Shown here piece by piece: positions 8,316-17,460 of a DNA stretch of 23,695 nucleotides. The position numbers and the translations under genes are program-made. Under the pieces are notes generated by a model. That model made no database searches, was not told the DNA's origin, and was given only the letters and a program-made list of their open reading frames with translations. The DNA lies in contig NW_014013450.1 in the NCBI RefSeq assembly GCF_000611645.1, positions 1,678-25,372 of the forward strand, written 5' to 3'. Origin of the DNA: Monoraphidium neglectum. Taxonomy: Eukaryota; Chlorophyta; Chlorophyceae; Sphaeropleales; Selenastraceae. How positions within the stretch are numbered: the stretch's first letter is position 1; every line of letters starts with the position of its first letter.

Positions 8316-9158
8316 ACCACAAGGGCCTCTGCTGCAGGTGCCGCACCGCTTAGCTTCAGGACTTGCGCGCCACCAGTGTGACCCGCCGCTCTGAGGCTCT
8401 ATCATCGCCGAACGGCTGACAAGAGCTGTGACGTCACAGCAGACTTGGCTGGGCTGTGCAGGCACACATCAAGACTACCCGAGCAAGTGTGACACCCGTG
8501 CTGAGTGCCGCAGCATACAGCCAATTTGCCATGCTGCCACCTTGCACTGCCACTCACCAAACATGGATGTGTTACCCTGACAAACATTGTAAGGCTCAAA
8601 CGTTTGATGATGCAGCGTGAGCAGTAGGGTGGTGATATGAAAACGGCGTAATAACACCAAGTCAATTTGAAGGCAGAAAGGATAAACCCTGCCAAACCAT
8701 GCTTCCAAAAACAGGAACACACACGCATGTGCAGCACGCGCTCGCAAGCACAAGCGCACGTGAAAACACGTGCACGCACCGACACGCGTGCACGCGCACA
8801 CGCACACACACACACATACACACGCACACACGCGCGCGCACGCGCGCGCACCCACACATGCACTGTAGCACGAACAATACGTGCAATGTGAAACCACTTC
8901 CCTTGTTACGGCCCCTGCTTGTCCGAGGCAAAGCAATTATTGGCTGTCAGCTAAACTATGACGCCCAATCCCCATCAAGCCTGTGCAGGTTGCCAAGTGC
9001 GGAGACATCGGCCCGTCCGCCGCATGCCTGGCAGCTCAGCCCCTGCGGTCACTCAATGTCGACACGGCACCTGCCCAACCCGCCAGAAACCTCGCCTAGC
9101 GCCGTCTGCGGGCCTGCACGAGTCGTCGCCTGCCCGACACGCGCATGTGGCCCGGGCC
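8316..9158. other. Intergenic between repeat copy 1 and the end of the BRO1 gene
   Basis: No supportable gene. It contains a TGTAA on the plus strand (8588-8592) and the long CA/CG alternating tract 8717-8862. The 3' UTR of the minus-strand BRO1 gene must lie at the right side; no minus-strand TGTAA (TTACA on plus) was found here. Confidence 0.5.
8717..8862. repeat. Long alternating purine-pyrimidine tract (CA/CG-rich)
   Basis: About 145 bp of nearly uninterrupted ACAC, GCAC, CGCGCGCG and ACATGC words, including CACACACACACACATACACA and CGCGCGCGCACGCGCGCG. Alternating Pu-Py with CG steps is the classical Z-DNA-prone sequence. Confidence 0.85.
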
Positions 9159-10358
9159 CTACCGCGAAACGCCCGCGCCGACGCCGGCGGCGTTCTCGCC
9201 CTCCCATGGCACTGCGCTGACGAGAAGCTTCCCGGCTGGCAGCGGCGGGGCGTCCCTGGGGATGGGCTGCATGCTGACGTACAAACGGTCCTTCTCGATA
9301 GCCACCCTATGTGAATTGGTTTGGGGGGGCAAGGTAAAGCAGCGCGGGCTAATTAATGCTTGCATGTGTGCGAGCGTTGGTGCGTGAGTGTGTGTTTGCG
9401 TATGAGCATGTGTGTTTGCGTGGCAAGGACTGTGTGTGCAAGTGCATGTGATTGCGTCTGTTCAGGTGTGTTGGGTGTTTGGTGCGAGCTCCAGGCTGGA
9501 GTGGTGCAAAGTGGGTTGGAAGGCAAGCCCGCAACCCGCAGAGGCGACTGCCGGTGGCACGCGAAGCGCAGCAGCAGCCACAGCGCCGCACAGCCCTGGC
9601 TCACAGAAGAAAATGCACTCAAGGGGGTCCACAACCCCGACGCTCACAAACGCAGGGCGCACTGCGTCCCGACGCGCGACGCCATATTTCATAAATTCAC
9701 CCGCACCCACCAGCGAGGGATTCCCCTCGCTGGCAAGGCGTGATGCAACGAAAAGTAACACCCACCGCCGGCCCTCGATGATCTTGCTCTCAGCCTCCAG
9801 CACGGCCCGCCAGTCCGCGTCGATGTCGGCGGCGTTGAGCGCGGCCTGCAGCAGGGCCTTGGCCTCGACGCACGCGCGCTCCGCGCTGCCAGCCTGCGGG
9901 CCGATCAGAACACCAGGGTTTGGGCAAAACATAGATATGGTGATAGATGAACATCAACAACACTGAATCTGTTTGGCGGGATGAGCAGGGTTATAATTAA
10001 GGTGGGGATAGAGGGCAAGCAGTGCCAACCCAGACCAGTTCGGCAACAGATACATGATGCCGCCTGCCGCAGAGGCTTATGAGCAGGCCCGTTCTTGATC
10101 CGAGGCGTGAGCCACGAAAACTGCGTGAGAGCAGTGCGGGCGTGCGGCGGGCCCGCCTACCTGGAGCTGTGCTTGCTGGTCGACGGCGCTGTGCTTGTGG
10201 GCACGCGCGGCAGTCAGGGCGGCCGCGCAGCCGATGTAGCGCTTGAGGCGATCGGAGATCTCCTTCTCGGCTGCATTATTGATGATGTGCGTGTGGGCAG
10301 GCGCGTGCACGTGTTCAAGTCAGAGTGTGTATGTGTGTGTGTATGTGTGTTTGTGTTT

Positions 10359-10410
<52 letters not shown>

Positions 10411-12785
10411 CTGTGTGTGCAAGTTTTGTGGGATACCACAGACAGACAAACCAGGAGCAGGCGATGACCCTACAGACGTCTCGACTGTGTGCCCTTCACC
10501 AGCCCAGCCCCTGCCCCGCCCTCATGCCTCTCAAGGGACCCGCCCCAAAACCGCCCCTCCAAAACCGCGATCCGCCCCAGACCAAATCCACCGATATCAA
10601 CCTCGGCCGCAGCCCGCGGCGCCCAGGGGCAAGCCCCCGGCAAGGGGCGTCCTCCCGAAAGCAACCAGGGGCGATTTCCTCCCCCCGCCCACCGCCGTCG
10701 CTCCGGAAGTCGCGCAGCGCCTTATCGTACAGCTCCCCCGCCGCCGCGTGCAGGCTCGCCACCGTCGCGGCGCCGCCGCCGCGCTCCTCCAGGCGCAGGG
10801 CCGCGAGCTGCTGCGCCTCCGCCAGGCTGACCGCCGCCATGCCGGCCGCGGTGCCGGGGAGGAGCTCGAAGGGCCTGCGGGGGCGGATTGCCAGCGTCGA
10901 TGTCGACACCCGGACGGTGCGAGAACATCTTTGGTGGCAGCATGCGCGGCGGCTTGGGGCGGCTCGGGCTGACGCATGCATTCCTATCGGCTCGGCGCGG
11001 CTTGTGATGAACAGCGCATCGCACCGAGGCGACGCATCCCGATTAGGGGCCGCCGCCGCCCCAAGGCAAACCCGCCGACCTGTCCGATTTCAGCCCCGTG
11101 ATCGCCGGCAGCAGGCGCTCCGACAGCGCGCCAAAAACCCCTGCCGCCTGCACCCGTGCGTGCGCAGGCGCCCGCCAGCAGGTGTCAGGGAAATGCACAG
11201 CCGTCATTGGAGAAGAGTTTGGGTGGGGAGCGCTTGGGCAGGCAGCTGCTGCAAACCGCAGCCGGTTCCGCACGCCAGCCCGTGCAGGCCGATACAGCAG
11301 GGCCCAAGTGCAGAGCGCACACAACACAGGACCCGCGAGGCGCGCGCACCTGCCGCAGCAGCGCGGTGACCTCTGCGATCGCCGCGGCGCGCGCGTCCCC
11401 CTCTGCGGCCTGCCAGCGAAAGCGAGAGGCGCAGCGCGCGGGTCGGCGCTCGGCCATCGCGGAGCAGCGGCCGTCGGCAGCCCCCGCGTTGGAGGCACAG
11501 GTTCTGCGGCATTGAGGACCCCGGGAAGCCCCCTGCTGCTGCATAGGCAGAGCGACATCCCGATGGATGGCGGACCCCTCAAGGATGGCGCTCCCTGCGG
11601 GACGGGCGCTGCCCGATCGGGGCGCTGCCCCAGTCCCCTGCCCAGCACAGCCCCGCCACCTGCGTGCCGGGCGTCAGGCCCAGCGCATCCGCCAGCTGTT
11701 GGTGCGCCAGCTCCCGCAGAAGGCCGCCATACAAGAATGTGGCCTGGGGAACACGGAGAATACGGAGGTGAGGGACATTTATTGGAGGACCGCGGCCTGC
11801 CCTTCCAGGGTGCAAAGGGCCAAAGGCTGGTGTTGATGCAGAAGGGGGCATCGCGGCGCCGTCGATCCTCATCTGGCGAACACGGCGCGGCCCCAGCGGC
11901 GAGGCGGCCGGCGTCGCAGGCGCGAGGGCCGGGTGCCAGGCAGCATGGCGCGGAAGCAGGGGCCGCACCATGGCGCGCTCCTTCTCGATGCCGTCTATGT
12001 GTGCCATTTTGAAAAAGCGCCCCGACAGCCTGCGCACAACATGGAGGCCGAGGCCGGTCTGGGCTGCTTTTCGGGTCAGTGGCTCCACAATCTGCTTGAG
12101 GACGTCTCCTCACGCGCAAGGGTGCTGCGGGCCGGCAGCGGCGGCGCCGCCAGGCCTCGCTGCAGCGGGGCGCGGCCGTGGCGCCCACACGCGGTCGCAG
12201 GCTCCCATGTAGCAGGTTTGATGGCGACCATCCAAGTTTAAGGAGTGCAGGAGCCGATGCAAATGGGCATGCCCCCCCTTTGAGCATGGTGAGCGGGCTT
12301 TTTGACTCACGGGCTTGTCCATTCAAACGCCATGTCTGTGCGGCGGCCCTCCTCCTGTATGAAGTGGTCAAGGTTCGACAGGTACTTGCGGAACCTGGGG
12401 AGGGGGTCGGGTTGGGGGCATAGAGGACGGGATGCATGCCTGCACATGTACATGCATGCAGTGCACATGCTGCGCTGCCGCGGCCTGTGAAGAGCGCGGG
12501 GCTTGCATGCATGCACATGCTGCAACGCAAGGGATTGCGGCCGCGCTGCCGCGTGACCGGGGGCCCGCACCACTCTCGCGTCTCGGGGCTGCAGGTGAGC
12601 TTGCTGGTCTCCCGCACGCATGCCGAATTGCGCTGCCCCGTCATGTCCCTCAGGTGATTCAGGCCCAGCGGGTTGGCGGCGTCGCTACGGGTGGCGCTCT
12701 CGAACGCGAACGGCCGCGTCCGCAGCTCCCAGGGGTCTGAAAAGGACAGCAGCGGGCGAACTTTCGGTTCCTCGGCGCCTGCCAT
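9159..12785 (-). CDS. BRO1-domain protein (BROX-like)
   Basis: Exons in transcript order: 12785-12571, 12394-12311, 12029-11969, 11743-11660, 11409-11350, 11147-11080, 10874-10693, 10270-10161, 9893-9766, 9306-9159; the 1140 nt gives 379 aa with matching phases. BRO1 domains are banana-shaped helical modules that bind ESCRT-III (ALIX, Bro1, BROX). Family landmarks: LRDMTGQRNSA near residue 53; FRKYLSNLDHFIQ and FEWTSPL (exons 1-3); ERAMATFLYGGLLRELA (exons 3-4), matching the conserved 'G.TLFLYG.LLRE'; AAGVFGALSERLLPAI (exons 5-6); VSLAEAQQLAALR (exon 7); RAHKHSA (exon 8); and the C-terminal DRLYVSMQPIPRDAPPLPAGK. Length is close to BROX (~411 aa) and there is no ALIX V-domain or Pro-rich tail. 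The C-terminus (GAGVSR) lacks the CaaX farnesylation box of animal BROX. An in-frame ATG at 12962 would add 59 residues; 12785 is preferred because the domain starts there. Introns 7 and 9 carry TG-rich tracts. Confidence 0.88.
9363..9475. repeat. Degenerate TG-rich tract in intron 9 of the BRO1 gene
   Basis: Repeated TGTG/TGCGTG words (GTGTGTTTGCGTATGAGCAT...), imperfect throughout. On the coding strand it reads CA-rich. It lies between exons 9 and 10. Confidence 0.75.
10324..10417. repeat. (TG)n microsatellite in intron 7 of the BRO1 gene
   Basis: Interrupted TG repeats lead into a perfect (TG)n run of about 40 bp at 10368-10407. On the transcript strand this is (CA)n, 54 nt downstream of the acceptor-side exon boundary at 10270, within the intron 10271-10692. 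Confidence 0.92.
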
Positions 12786-13111
12786 GCTGCCAGACCCCAG
12801 GACGCGCGGTGTGAGCGTGTCGACGGTTTGCAAGTGGGGATCGAGATCGAACTTTGTCGGTGACTCAGATTGCTGTGAGTAGCTTGTTACAGCGATGCGC
12901 ATGTGTTTAACGATATTTCGTGTGTCGTGCCACCTCACTTGGACACCCCATTTGCTTTCCAAGTGTCACCCGGGCTCACCCGTCAGCGGCAAGCGCCAAA
13001 GTACCTCATATAGCATACATATCATACGTCGGAAGTGACTTAATAGCCACGTGCAATCCTGCGATCTGTGTGCATCGAGACCGCCTCAGCTCTCGGCAAG
13101 ACACACAGCCC
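12786..13111. promoter_or_regulatory. Divergent promoter interval shared by the BRO1 gene and the small membrane-protein gene
   Basis: 326 bp separate the two divergent start codons. It has a locally AT-rich core (TCATATAGCATACATATCATACG at ~13006-13028) and palindromic-looking GATCGAGATCGAAC near 12840. If the BRO1 gene starts at the upstream in-frame ATG 12962, only about 150 bp remain. No specific operator was recognised. Confidence 0.5.
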
Positions 13112-13633
13112 ATGGAGGCCGCTGTGCCGCTTGCAGCGGTAGGTGAGATTATTGAGAGCCCTGAATCGCCCCCATCGCGGACGGCATCCCACGCGGCGGC
13201 ATCGATCAGCAGCAGCGGCGCCGGGCGCGCGGACGCGTGGTGGAAGCGAGCGGCCGCGGCCCACGTAGAGGCGGTGCGCTCCTTCCTCAAGCGCCTGAAG
13301 AGCTGGCTGTGGCAGCTTATCGACTCTGTGCTGGAGGTAGGCCCTGGCGTGAGAGCGCGGCGCCTCTGCGCTGCCGCTGCGGCGTGCGATGGTGTCGGCA
13401 CTTGCACTGGGGCCGCCTCAACCCGCCCGTCCTGCGCCACGCCAGCCCTGAGTGGAGCAAGACCTCACAACTGCCTGCACCTGCTTCAAAACATTGCTGC
13501 CCGCCGCCCCAAGGAGTTTGAGCCGTGGCTCAAGTGGGTGATTTTGGACGCAGTCTTGGCACTGGCCGCCGCGGCCATTGTTCAGCGTGTTGAGTCCCTG
13601 CGGCCGACCTTTGAGCTGTTCGGCTGGGCTTGA
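13112..13633 (+). CDS. Small protein with one predicted membrane helix, unknown function
   Basis: ATG at 13112 opens a frame that runs unbroken to TGA 13631-13633 (173 aa if unspliced). A phase-0 intron with GTAGGC donor at 13337 and AAG acceptor at 13513 is likely, because the intervening part (GVRARRLCAAAAACDGVGTC...) is low-complexity. Splicing gives 114 aa and joins WLWQLIDSVLE to EFEPWLKWVILDAVLALAAA. The product has a Ser/Ala-rich N-terminus, a basic amphipathic helix (VEAVRSFLKRLKSWLWQLID), then a hydrophobic segment (WVILDAVLALAAAAIVQRV) and a short tail ending FELFGWA. This suggests a tail-anchored or single-pass organelle/ER membrane protein (inference). It is divergent from the BRO1 gene and 205 bp upstream of ATG10 on the same strand. 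No family was recognised. Confidence 0.6.
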   Translation: MEAAVPLAAVGEIIESPESPPSRTASHAAASISSSGAGRADAWWKRAAAAHVEAVRSFLKRLKSWLWQLIDSVLEVGPGVRARRLCAAAAACDGVGTCTGAASTRPSCATPALSGARPHNCLHLLQNIAARRPKEFEPWLKWVILDAVLALAAAAIVQRVESLRPTFELFGWA

Positions 13634-13838
13634 GGAAGGCGAGCGGTCAGGCCCAACACCACGCGGCCGAGGCCCGGCGGCGGCCTTGGCTCGGCGCGGT
13701 GCGCGCCTGTGCAGCAGCGTGCCGCCGCCGTTCGGTGCTGCCGCATGCGCAGGGCGTCCCAGCCGCTGACGGCGACGCAGCGACAGGGCCGGCCATCAGC
13801 AACCATTTCATGATGCTCTGACAGTCTAGGTTTACTAT

Positions 13839-14117
13839 ATGGCGGACGCTGTAGTCAAATCGGCAGCGTCTAGCATTGCGCCTACCTCCACGGACGTCAT
13901 GATTGCTGCTGGAGCAGCTGAGGTCGAATCGCACCGCGTCGGCTGTGCCACGACGGGCGAGCTGTCGCCAGAGGACTTTGAAATCGCGGCGGCTGAGTTT
14001 GCTGCGTGGTGGGCGGCGCGCGTTGGCGATGTTCGCAGCGCCTGCAGCGACGGCGGAGCAGGGCCGCCGCCCTCATGCGAACAGCGGGCGGCAGCGGCGA
14101 AAGGCAGCGGCGACCAG

Positions 14118-14149
<32 letters not shown>

Positions 14150-14984
14150 GCAGCAGCGGCAGCGGCCCGAGGATCGCAGTCAGGCGGAGGACTTCTCATG
14201 GTTTTGGGTGGTGGAGCGCCAGCCTGTGACAGGGGAAGAGGTGGGATACCTGGCTGCAGAGGCGCCGCTGCCCTGGCAGACTCCACAAGACACGCACGAC
14301 ACGCGCGACACGCACGACACACAGGATGGGCGACCCGCGGCCGCCGCGCCGCGAGGCGCCTCGGCCGCCACCGAGGCCAGCGGCGACGGCGGCGGGGCCG
14401 AGGTGGATGAGGAAGATGCCCTGAGTCTAGACGACGACGAGGCCGCGATTTCGGGGGTCGCTGGGCCAGCCGCAGAGGCAGCCGGCGGCGCGCCCAGCAG
14501 CCGGACCCCGCGCGCCGGCGGCGGCGCGGCGCGCGTGTTGGACCTGCACATTGCATACCAGCCCTCCTACCGCGTGCCGCTGCTGCTGTTCCGCGCGCGG
14601 CACGTCGGCGGACACGGCGGCGCGGGAGCAGGGGGCGCGGCGGCCCATGGGGAGCTGCTGGAATTGCTGGCAGAGCCTTTGGGGCGCCACGCGGACGCGT
14701 CCGTGCCCGGCTGGGCGTACGTCGCGCAGATGCCGCACCCAGCGCTGCGGGAGCCGTGGGCGGCGCTGCACCCCTGCCAGACGGCGGCGCTGATGCGGCT
14801 CATGCTGTCTCCTGGCGGCGGCGGTGGCGGCGGCGGTGCCGGCGGCTGCTCGCATGGAGCGGCGGGGGCCGGAACAGGGATGCCGCGGTGCAAGCGGCGC
14901 GCGCTGCTGCTGCGCTATATGATTGCATGGTTCAGTGTGTTTGGTCGCGCCGTCGGTGTGCGACCGCCAGGCCCTGCCGGCTGA
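13839..14984 (+). CDS. ATG10: ATG10, E2-like enzyme for ATG12 conjugation
   Basis: One uninterrupted 381-codon frame. ATG10 receives ATG12 from ATG7 and transfers it to ATG5, a cytosolic step in autophagosome formation. The ATG3/ATG10 fold is recognisable: FEIAAAEFAAWW (47-58) as N-terminal helix, FSWFWVVE, VLDLHIAYQPSYRVPLLLFR (~234-253), WAYVAQMPHPALREPW, the catalytic HPC motif (LHPCQTAALMRLML) with Cys at residue 313 (codon 14775-14777), and the C-terminal YMIAWFSVFGRAVGVRPP. The plant enzyme is ~225 aa; the excess here is low-complexity insertion: 14 Gln (residues 93-106, bases 14115-14156), a DTHDTRDTHDTQD repeat, Ala/Gly and acidic stretches, and Gly8 after the catalytic helix. It has no introns, unlike most neighbours. 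The promoter is within 205 bp of the upstream gene's stop; TATATG immediately precedes the start (ACTATATGGC). Confidence 0.9.
14115..14156 (+). repeat. CAG/CAA repeat encoding 14 Gln in ATG10
   Basis: Fourteen codons, CAG interrupted by several CAA, followed by CGG CAG CGG. It sits between the N-terminal helix and the E2 core, probably in a disordered loop. Confidence 0.95.
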
Positions 14985-15500
14985 CACGATTCGCGGATTT
15001 CTTTGTATCTCACTTTGTACAATATTTGCTGCTCAACCAACACACACATTGCGCCGCTTTGCCTTCAACTGCTTGCATTGGCGAGGTGCCAGGCGTGCAC
15101 TGCTGCACCGCTGTGCAATGAGTGACCACTCCAGGGGCAGTTGCAATGCTGCTGGGCGGCAGGTCCACGGCACTCGAGCGCAGGCTCAGCAGCCGACAAC
15201 GGGTAAGCTGATCGCAGGTCAGCTGGGCGCGGCGTGCGCGGCGCCATGAATGAGTACCGGCATGTCAGGGTTGCGTACCGTATGAGGGGCTCGGCAACCT
15301 CGTGTGCCTAAATCTCCTGTCTTGGGAGCCTGAGCCCGGCCGCGGCGACGTGTCATCGCGCGTGCAGGCAGCGCTCAGTGAACATGCTACGATGACATGA
15401 GCTGCAAGGACATGGCCGGCGCTAGATCTTGTATAAATCCGAAACTTGCCGCAACAGTGGGTCTCAGCAGCGCGAGCCGCGCAGCAGGAGCTCTCAGCAC
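14985..15500. other. Intergenic: 3' side of ATG10 up to repeat copy 2
   Basis: An AT-rich start (TTTCTTTGTATCTCACTTTGTACAATATTTG, 14998-15028) is the likely 3' UTR, but no TGTAA was found. The rest shows no supportable gene. A weak TATAAAT occurs at 15432-15438. Confidence 0.5.
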
Positions 15501-16412
15501 GGCAGCAGCGCAGCAAGTGAGCCAGCTTCAGCACACCTACCAGCCGGGTACAGCACAGCTGCCTTGCTGTGCAGCTGCATCGGTCGCTGCTCTCAGCACT
15601 GCACGCATAAAACGTGCACGCAGCAATCACAAAGTCATTTCTAATAATTTATTCATATCTTTTGTTTGCATGATCGACAGTCAAACTAGCCCTTGGAAAG
15701 CAGCACGCCTGCGGTGCGGTGCGTCCGCAAGGCCACTCCCCACGCAGGTATATACAAGACCTTCAGTAAGATCTTTAATGACCTCTCACCTTCGAGCCTA
15801 CACCTACACCTTCCCCGGCCGATCGCGATACATGCCCGTGTGTTCACGCTTCGCGAGGGCCTCTGGGAGGGCCTCATAGACAGCAGGTTATCATCTTATG
15901 TCCGATCCATAACAGTAGCTGTGGCCGATAGAGGGGGGAGCGGCGCGGCAGTGCGCGCGCACACGACGCCTGCTGTGCATGCATGTGCGCTGTGCTGCTG
16001 TGGCGATTGAGATGCAGGGCAACACGCAGTGGCATCCCCATCACGACCGTGGCCAACCCCTAGCGTCTTCAACAGACCAACGGATAAGGTACGACTTGCG
16101 TTCGTGCGTGTGCTGTTACCTGCTGCATCAGCAGTGCTGAACGCCGCACTGTGGTTTACCAGCCATCGCCCCGCTCCCCACCATGCCGCGCCGCCACCCC
16201 TGCGACAGGCGTCCCTGCGTGCGCCCATAAGCATCATTCAACAACGACGGCCGCCACCTCGACAACCCTGCACTACCCTGGAAGACGAGTCGGTCGCGCC
16301 ACCCTCAGCGGGGGCTTCCGCGAGGCAGCGGTGACGCGGGCGCGACCCACCCCGCTGAGCTGCCCAGGGCTTGAAAGAGTTGCCAATGAACCTGCGCCAG
16401 TGAGGGTAGGTT

Positions 16413-16451
16413 GGGGGCTGGGCACACGACGCTACTACGTGCCCAGCCCCC
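16413..16451 (-). repeat. Perfect 13-bp-arm hairpin in repeat copy 2
   Basis: GGGGGCTGGGCAC (16413-16425) and GTGCCCAGCCCCC (16439-16451) are exact reverse complements around a 13-nt loop. It corresponds to 7363-7406 in copy 1. Confidence 0.85.
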
Positions 16452-16530
16452 CGCTGGCGCGGATGAGGTGCCCCCTGCTAGTGCAGGCCATTGGGTTGGG
16501 GCGTCCCCCGCTCTAGGGTCGGCCGCGACC

Positions 16531-16653
16531 GCCTACCGCACTACCAAACTACTGCACTACTGCACTTCCGCACTACCACTTTACTGCACTACCGAATGAC
16601 CGCACTACCCGCGCTACCGCACTACCCGCACTACCGCACTACCGCACTACCCA
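16531..16653 (-). repeat. Degenerate CTACCGCA-type tandem repeat in repeat copy 2
   Basis: Imperfect units CTACCGCA, CTACTGCA, CTACCCGC and similar, the reverse complement of the satellite at 7171-7281. Unit order and variants differ from copy 1, so the array has turned over since the copies separated. Confidence 0.9.
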
Positions 16654-16754
16654 CCACCCCCAACTGAGGTGAGTGGGGCACGACGTGCAGCCGCCTTCTC
16701 GTGGCGTGCCCTGTGAGTAGGCCCCCGGCCGAAACCAAGAGCTGCACACATAGG

Positions 16755-17460
16755 TAAGGGCATACGGGTGCAGGGTGTTTTCTGTAGAGGGCTTACATTG
16801 GTGTCAAGGAGGTTTGAATGTGAAAGGTTTGGTTGACAGGCAACGCTCCTGCTCCCAAAACAGAAGGCGCCCTTGCAGGAGTGTTGCTGGTTACGCAGGA
16901 TTCGCCGCCCGCATGGCACCTCGAAATGGACAGGCCTTTGCAATGCACATTGATGATGTGACGAGCACGCACTTGGGGCCTTTGTGCATGCCTGCTTTGA
17001 ACGGCGCTTGGTAGCCACCTGGGTGTTGGTCGCACAATGTTGATGCTCTCAAGCCCAATCCCATGAGCCAGAGTGGCTCCACAAGCGGGCGGCCAGGAGG
17101 CGCTGTAACAATCCTGAACCTATGTGGGGTAACGCACGCTTGATGCTTTCATTACCAGTTTCAGCACGCCGGGGTCCAAGAACGCAGCAAACGAAACGCA
17201 CAGCCAGCAGCAAATAGGAAACAGACACAGCGGAGCCTGGTGGTTGCACTGCAGGTGCTGGCCGCATTATCGCAGCGGCGACACGCGAATAGAAATACAG
17301 GCGCCACAGAAACTCAAAAACTGCGGTGCTGGCCCAACTCCCGCCAGCATGCCTGAAAATCATAAAGCGCCTGTCCAACACTCAGCTGCATCCGCCTGGC
17401 GTGCACGGCTGCCTGACGCATGCACTCTCACACATGAACAATCGTCGGCCCCTCGCCCCC
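16755..17460. other. Intergenic: 3' flank of the WD40 gene
   Basis: No supportable gene. It includes a minus-strand TGTAA (TTACA at 16793-16797) that could end the WD40 transcript. Open frames on both strands have no recognisable domains. Confidence 0.5.
16793..16797 (-). terminator. Candidate polyadenylation signal TGTAA for the WD40 gene
   Basis: TTACA on the plus strand reads TGTAA on the minus strand, about 665 nt after the stop of the WD40 gene and just outside repeat copy 2. The distance is longer than for other genes here, so it is tentative. Confidence 0.35.

Larger units (their letters stand above)
15501..16754 (-). mobile_element. Dispersed ~1.25-kb repeat, copy 2 (inverted relative to copy 1)
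   Basis: Reverse complement of the element at 7071-8315, with the satellite end at the right (16531-16653) and the AT-rich end at the left (~15630-15680). Differences from copy 1 are mostly single substitutions, plus a 5-nt shorter loop in the 13-bp hairpin, a diverged AT-rich segment, and altered satellite unit order. No target-site duplication was recognised at either edge. The two copies bracket 7.2 kb containing the BRO1 gene, the small membrane-protein gene and ATG10. Confidence 0.8.

Noticed and set aside
10095..11369. 424-codon open frame on the plus strand
   Set aside because: It crosses a TG microsatellite and lies antisense to exons 6-8 of the BRO1 gene; its composition is a GC-rich shadow with no domain.
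11043..12962. 639-codon minus-strand open frame taken as one exon
   Set aside because: It includes true BRO1 exons 1, 2 and 6 plus introns that happen to lack stops; domain spacing is only restored by splicing.
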